Origin: Ralstonia sp. UBA689
GTDB taxonomy: Bacteria; Pseudomonadota; Gammaproteobacteria; Burkholderiales; Burkholderiaceae
Direction: 5' to 3'
Assembly: GCF_002298975.1 (NCBI RefSeq)
Contig: NZ_DBMV01000019.1
Coordinates: 39,347-103,346, forward strand
Length of the DNA: 64,000 bases
In this document: in pieces, positions 61,345-64,000 of the stretch
Layout of the letters: every line of letters starts with the position of its first letter
How positions within the stretch are numbered: the stretch's first letter is position 1
Translations under genes and position numbers: made by a program
The notes under the pieces: generated by a model
Database searches by the model: none
Seen by the model: only the letters and a program-made list of their open reading frames with translations
What the model was told of the DNA's origin: nothing

Positions 61345-62421
61345 TCACGCCATCAGGTCACGCAGCGCTCCGATGAGTGCGTCGCATTCGTCGTCGGTGC
61401 CGACGGTGATGCGCAGATGCTGGTCGATGCGCGGCAGCTTGAAATGGCGCACGAAGATTTCCTGCTCCTTCAGGCGTGCCGCGAGCGTGGCGGCGTCGTA
61501 TGCCGGATGCCGTGCGAAGACGAAGTTCGCCGCCGACGGCACAACGTCGAATCCCAAGGATCGCAGGGCCGCCGTCAGCCGTTCACGGCTGGCGATTACG
61601 CGCGCGCAGGTTGTGCGGAAGTACGCGTCGTCTTCGTAAGCCGCCTGGGCGGCCACCTGCGCGAGGCGGTCCAGCGGGTATGAGTTGAAGCTGTCCTTCA
61701 CGCGATTGAGCGCTTCGATGAGCGCCGCGTGGCCGAACGCGAAGCCGACCCGCATGCCGGCGAGCGAGCGGGACTTGGACGTCGTGTGGACGACAAGCAG
61801 GTTCGGGTAGCGGTCAATGAGCGCGACCGCCGAATCGGCGCCGAAATCCACATACGCCTCGTCGATCACGACCACGGACGACGGGTTGGCCGCCACGATC
61901 CGTTCAATCTCCGTCAGCGGCAGGGCGTGGCCGGTGGGGGCGTTCGGGTTCGGGAACAGCACGCCGCCGGCATCGCCCAGGTAGTCGTCGGCCCGGATGG
62001 AAAAGTCATCGGCAAGCGGAACGACCTCGCAGCGCACGCCATACAGCCGCGCGTAGGTGGGGTAGAAGCTGTACGAGATGTCGGGAAAGCGCAGCGGCTT
62101 GTCATGCTTGAGCAGCGCTTGGAACACATGTGCGAGCACTTCGTCCGATCCGTTGCCGGCAAAGACCTGCTCGGGCTGCAAGCCGTGATGGGCGGCCACC
62201 GCCTCGCGCAGCCGGCGCGAAAGCGGGTCCGGATAGCGGCGCAGGGTGTCACCCCTTTTTTCGCCTTCGCCCAGCTCGCGGGCGATCGCCTCAACGACGT
62301 GCGGTGACGGCGGGTAGGGGTTCTCGTTGGTGTTCAGCTTGACCGGGTGCGCCAGCGCCGGCTGCTCGCCCGGCACATAGGGCACAAGTTGCTGAACGAT
62401 TTCGCTCCAGTAACGGCTCAC
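61345..62421 (-). CDS. hisC: histidinol-phosphate aminotransferase
   Basis: This 358-aa PLP enzyme makes histidinol phosphate in histidine synthesis. It starts at GTG (SRYWSEIVQQLVPYVPGEQP follows) with CAGGAG 7 nt upstream. Motifs are LNTNENPYPPSP, FAGNGSDEVLAHVFQALL, FPNPNAPTGHALPL and the PLP-lysine region VVHTTSKSRSLAGMRVGFAFG. The C-terminus has RITVGTDDECDALIGAL. It is outside the main his operon, as often seen where a second hisC copy exists; activity toward aromatic substrates is possible. Confidence 0.94.
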   Translation of the reverse strand: MSRYWSEIVQQLVPYVPGEQPALAHPVKLNTNENPYPPSPHVVEAIARELGEGEKRGDTLRRYPDPLSRRLREAVAAHHGLQPEQVFAGNGSDEVLAHVFQALLKHDKPLRFPDISYSFYPTYARLYGVRCEVVPLADDFSIRADDYLGDAGGVLFPNPNAPTGHALPLTEIERIVAANPSSVVVIDEAYVDFGADSAVALIDRYPNLLVVHTTSKSRSLAGMRVGFAFGHAALIEALNRVKDSFNSYPLDRLAQVAAQAAYEDDAYFRTTCARVIASRERLTAALRSLGFDVVPSAANFVFARHPAYDAATLAARLKEQEIFVRHFKLPRIDQHLRITVGTDDECDALIGALRDLMA

Positions 62422-62625
62422 TGCTCGACTCCTGACTGGTGAATGTCCCAGATTGCCTGACTTGCGGGCGGCGGGATCGCGGCGCGCGGGAGGAATGGCT
62501 GGAGACGGGTTTGGTGCTGCCTTGCGCCGCATCTGGCGGCTGAGCCGTACATTGCAGCAAAAATGCGGCGCGGGCGGGAGGTTCGGGCAGGAAAACGCCC
62601 AAAAAATGCCCCAATGCTTGATTTT

Positions 62626-62701
62626 TGGCGCGCCCGGCTGGGATCGAACCAGCAACCCCTGCCTTCGGAGGGCAGTACTCTATCCATTGAGCTACGGGCG
62701 C
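62626..62701 (-). tRNA. tRNA-Arg (anticodon CCG)
   Basis: The 76-nt minus-strand gene folds as a standard cloverleaf. The acceptor stem GCGCCCG pairs with CGGGCGC. The anticodon arm is CTGCC-CTCCGAA-GGCAG, giving anticodon CCG for arginine codon CGG. The T arm contains GGTTCGATCC. The 3' CCA is encoded (62626-62628). It stands alone between hisC and the cytochrome gene. Confidence 0.97.
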
Positions 62702-63065
62702 ACGTCGGCACAGAACATGCCGAAAGAGAAGCCCCGCAGAATAGCGTATTTGCGCCCGGGCGTCCATCGCGCCCAGGTGACGGCTCGCGATGCAACGCCG
62801 TTTCCAGCGGTTTTTGACGCAGGTCGAAAAGCGCTGCCTAGGGCTCTCCCGCGTGTCAAACGGCCGGGCATTGTGGATATAATCGCCCGATATTTGCCAG
62901 AAGAGATGCGGGGACAGTTCTGTTCGGGCCGATGCGGCAACGCCGCTAAGCCTTCCTGCCCTCATCGCGACCCCACGCGGCCCCATGCACTGTCGGCGAT
63001 GCTCATATTCATGCCGGTGGCGCCCTGAGGCTCCGAGAGCGGTTCCACCATCCTGAGAGTTGAGC
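62702..63065 (+). promoter_or_regulatory. leader and promoter region of the cytochrome gene (364 bp)
   Basis: A perfect -10 hexamer TATAAT is at 62878-62883, with a weak TGTCAA-type -35 about 18 nt upstream. Transcription from it would give a leader of about 175 nt before the cytochrome start. No gene was seen in this stretch. The promoter call is by sequence match only. Confidence 0.5.
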
Positions 63066-63944
63066 ATGAGCGACGCGCAACACGACGAACACGAGCCTCT
63101 GATCAAGACCCCGAAGCAGCTGATCATCGCGGTGATCGCCGCGTTTGCCGTTCCCATCCTCATCATCATCCTGCTGGCCAACTACGTCGGCCTTGGCGTC
63201 AAGGAGGGCGCTGGCAGCTCGGGCATGTCGGAAGAGGCGGTGAACGACCGCATCAGGCCCGTTGCGCAGCTCGAACTGAAAGACCCGAACGCCCCGCACG
63301 TCTTCAAGACCGGCGAGCAACTCTACAAGGAAGTCTGCGCGACTTGTCACGCAGCCGGTGTGGCCGGCGCGCCCAAGTTTGGCGATGCGGCAAGCTGGGG
63401 GCCGCGCTTGGCGCCGGGGCTGGACGGCCTGACCAAGGTCGCGCTGGCCGGCAAGGGCGGTATGCCTGCGCGTGGCGGCACGTCGCCGGACGACGTGAGC
63501 GACTACGAGATCCAGCGCGCCATCGTCTACATGGCCAACTCCGGCGGCGGCAAGCTGCAGGAGCCGCCTGCACCGGCCGGTGCCGCCGCCGCGCCGGCTG
63601 CCGCTCCTTCGACTGAGGCGGCTGCGCCTGCTGCCGCCGCAGCCCCGGCCCCCGCCCCGGCCGCTGCTGCCCCGGCTGCTGCCGCTGCGCCGCAAGCCTC
63701 CAAGGGTGACGTCGGCAAGAAGGTCTACGACTCGACCTGCCAGATGTGTCACGCCGCCGGCATAGCCGGTGCACCGAAGTTTGGCGACAAGGCGGCCTGG
63801 GCACCGCGCCTTGCCCAGGGCAAGGCCAAGCTGTATGACAATGCCTTGCACGGCAAGGCTGCGATGCCGCCCAAGGGCACTTACGCCGGCTCCGACGACG
63901 ACGTGAAAGCCGCCGTCGACTACATGGCCGCCGCCGCCAAGTAA
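63066..63944 (+). CDS. membrane-anchored dihaem c-type cytochrome (c5-like)
   Basis: This 292-aa protein has an N-terminal membrane anchor (LIIAVIAAFAVPILIIILLANYVG, about 18-41) and a periplasmic part with two c5-type haem domains: CATCHAAGVAGAPKFGDAASWGPR and CQMCHAAGIAGAPKFGDKAAWAPR. Axial Met residues are in KGGMPARGG and KAAMPPKGTY. The domains are joined by a 55-residue Ala/Pro linker. It would shuttle electrons from the bc1 complex to an oxidase or reductase. The ATG at 63066 is used; a TTG two codons earlier is possible. Confidence 0.93.
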   Translation: MSDAQHDEHEPLIKTPKQLIIAVIAAFAVPILIIILLANYVGLGVKEGAGSSGMSEEAVNDRIRPVAQLELKDPNAPHVFKTGEQLYKEVCATCHAAGVAGAPKFGDAASWGPRLAPGLDGLTKVALAGKGGMPARGGTSPDDVSDYEIQRAIVYMANSGGGKLQEPPAPAGAAAAPAAAPSTEAAAPAAAAAPAPAPAAAAPAAAAAPQASKGDVGKKVYDSTCQMCHAAGIAGAPKFGDKAAWAPRLAQGKAKLYDNALHGKAAMPPKGTYAGSDDDVKAAVDYMAAAAK

Positions 63945-64000
63945 GTCGTTACTTCCAATTGCAGAAGAGCCCGCCTTGCGCGGTAATGCCGTTCAGTTAA

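Overview
The window is a GC-rich (about 65%), densely coded stretch of a betaproteobacterial chromosome, most likely Ralstonia or a close Burkholderiaceae relative. That reading rests on gene content (Bug-type tricarboxylate-binding protein, Burkholderiales-type trimeric porin, general secretion cluster with a divergent gspC, high-potential iron-sulfur protein, eutBC without microcompartment genes) and codon use. No database search was possible, so species is not claimed. No insertion sequence, prophage, integrase, CRISPR array or rRNA was found; there is one tRNA.

Layout. 1-2.9 kb: LuxR-type response regulator, MarR regulator divergent from a short-chain dehydrogenase, and a small orphan protein. 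3-6.3 kb: a secreted PelA-like hydrolase/deacetylase followed by a broken alginate-lyase remnant. 6.3-12.3 kb: ferritin-like protein, MFS transporter, Crp/Fnr regulator, divergent HD-domain protein, D-lactate-type dehydrogenase and zinc alcohol dehydrogenase. 12.4-16.1 kb: ethanolamine ammonia-lyase EutB/EutC and exonuclease I. 16.2-17.9 kb: a 424-bp folded repeat (copy A) and a LOTUS-domain protein with a HEPN-like RNase motif. 17.9-21.5 kb: fused indolepyruvate ferredoxin oxidoreductase. 22.2-23.7 kb: an unrecognised translationally coupled pair (beta-solenoid-like protein and GNAT-like protein). 23.7-26 kb: MocR regulator divergent from a flavin-binding PNPOx-family protein. 26.0-26.5 kb: the second folded repeat (copy B, 517 bp).

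26.5-39 kb is a nearly complete type II secretion system, transcribed leftward as gspG-H-I-J-K-L-M-N-D-E-F, with gspC divergent. It is followed by an EF-hand protein (39.1 kb), 4-hydroxyphenylpyruvate dioxygenase with a divergent Lrp regulator (39.9-41.6 kb), a SnoaL-like protein, a cupin gene broken by a nonsense codon, and a TetR regulator divergent from an AidB-like acyl-CoA dehydrogenase and an acyl-CoA synthetase (43-47 kb). At 47-50.4 kb a chemoreceptor, APS kinase and sulfotransferase form a tight leftward group. 50.6-55.1 kb: GNAT acetyltransferase, KefF/KefC potassium-efflux pair and a DUF1835 protein. 55.3-60 kb: secreted M20 peptidase, small repeat-containing secreted protein, porin and Bug protein. 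60-64 kb: a lone KdpE regulator, HiPIP, HisC, tRNA-Arg(CCG) and a membrane-anchored dihaem cytochrome c.

The strongest candidate for something undescribed is the repeat family at 16184-16607 and 26011-26527. Each copy is bounded by long inverted ends and holds about 110-nt hairpin units. Three units share an identical 19-nt apical loop while their stems differ by paired, compensatory changes. This points to selection on folded RNA or DNA rather than on protein. The HEPN-like/LOTUS protein beside copy A and the coupled 22170-23692 pair are the next most interesting.
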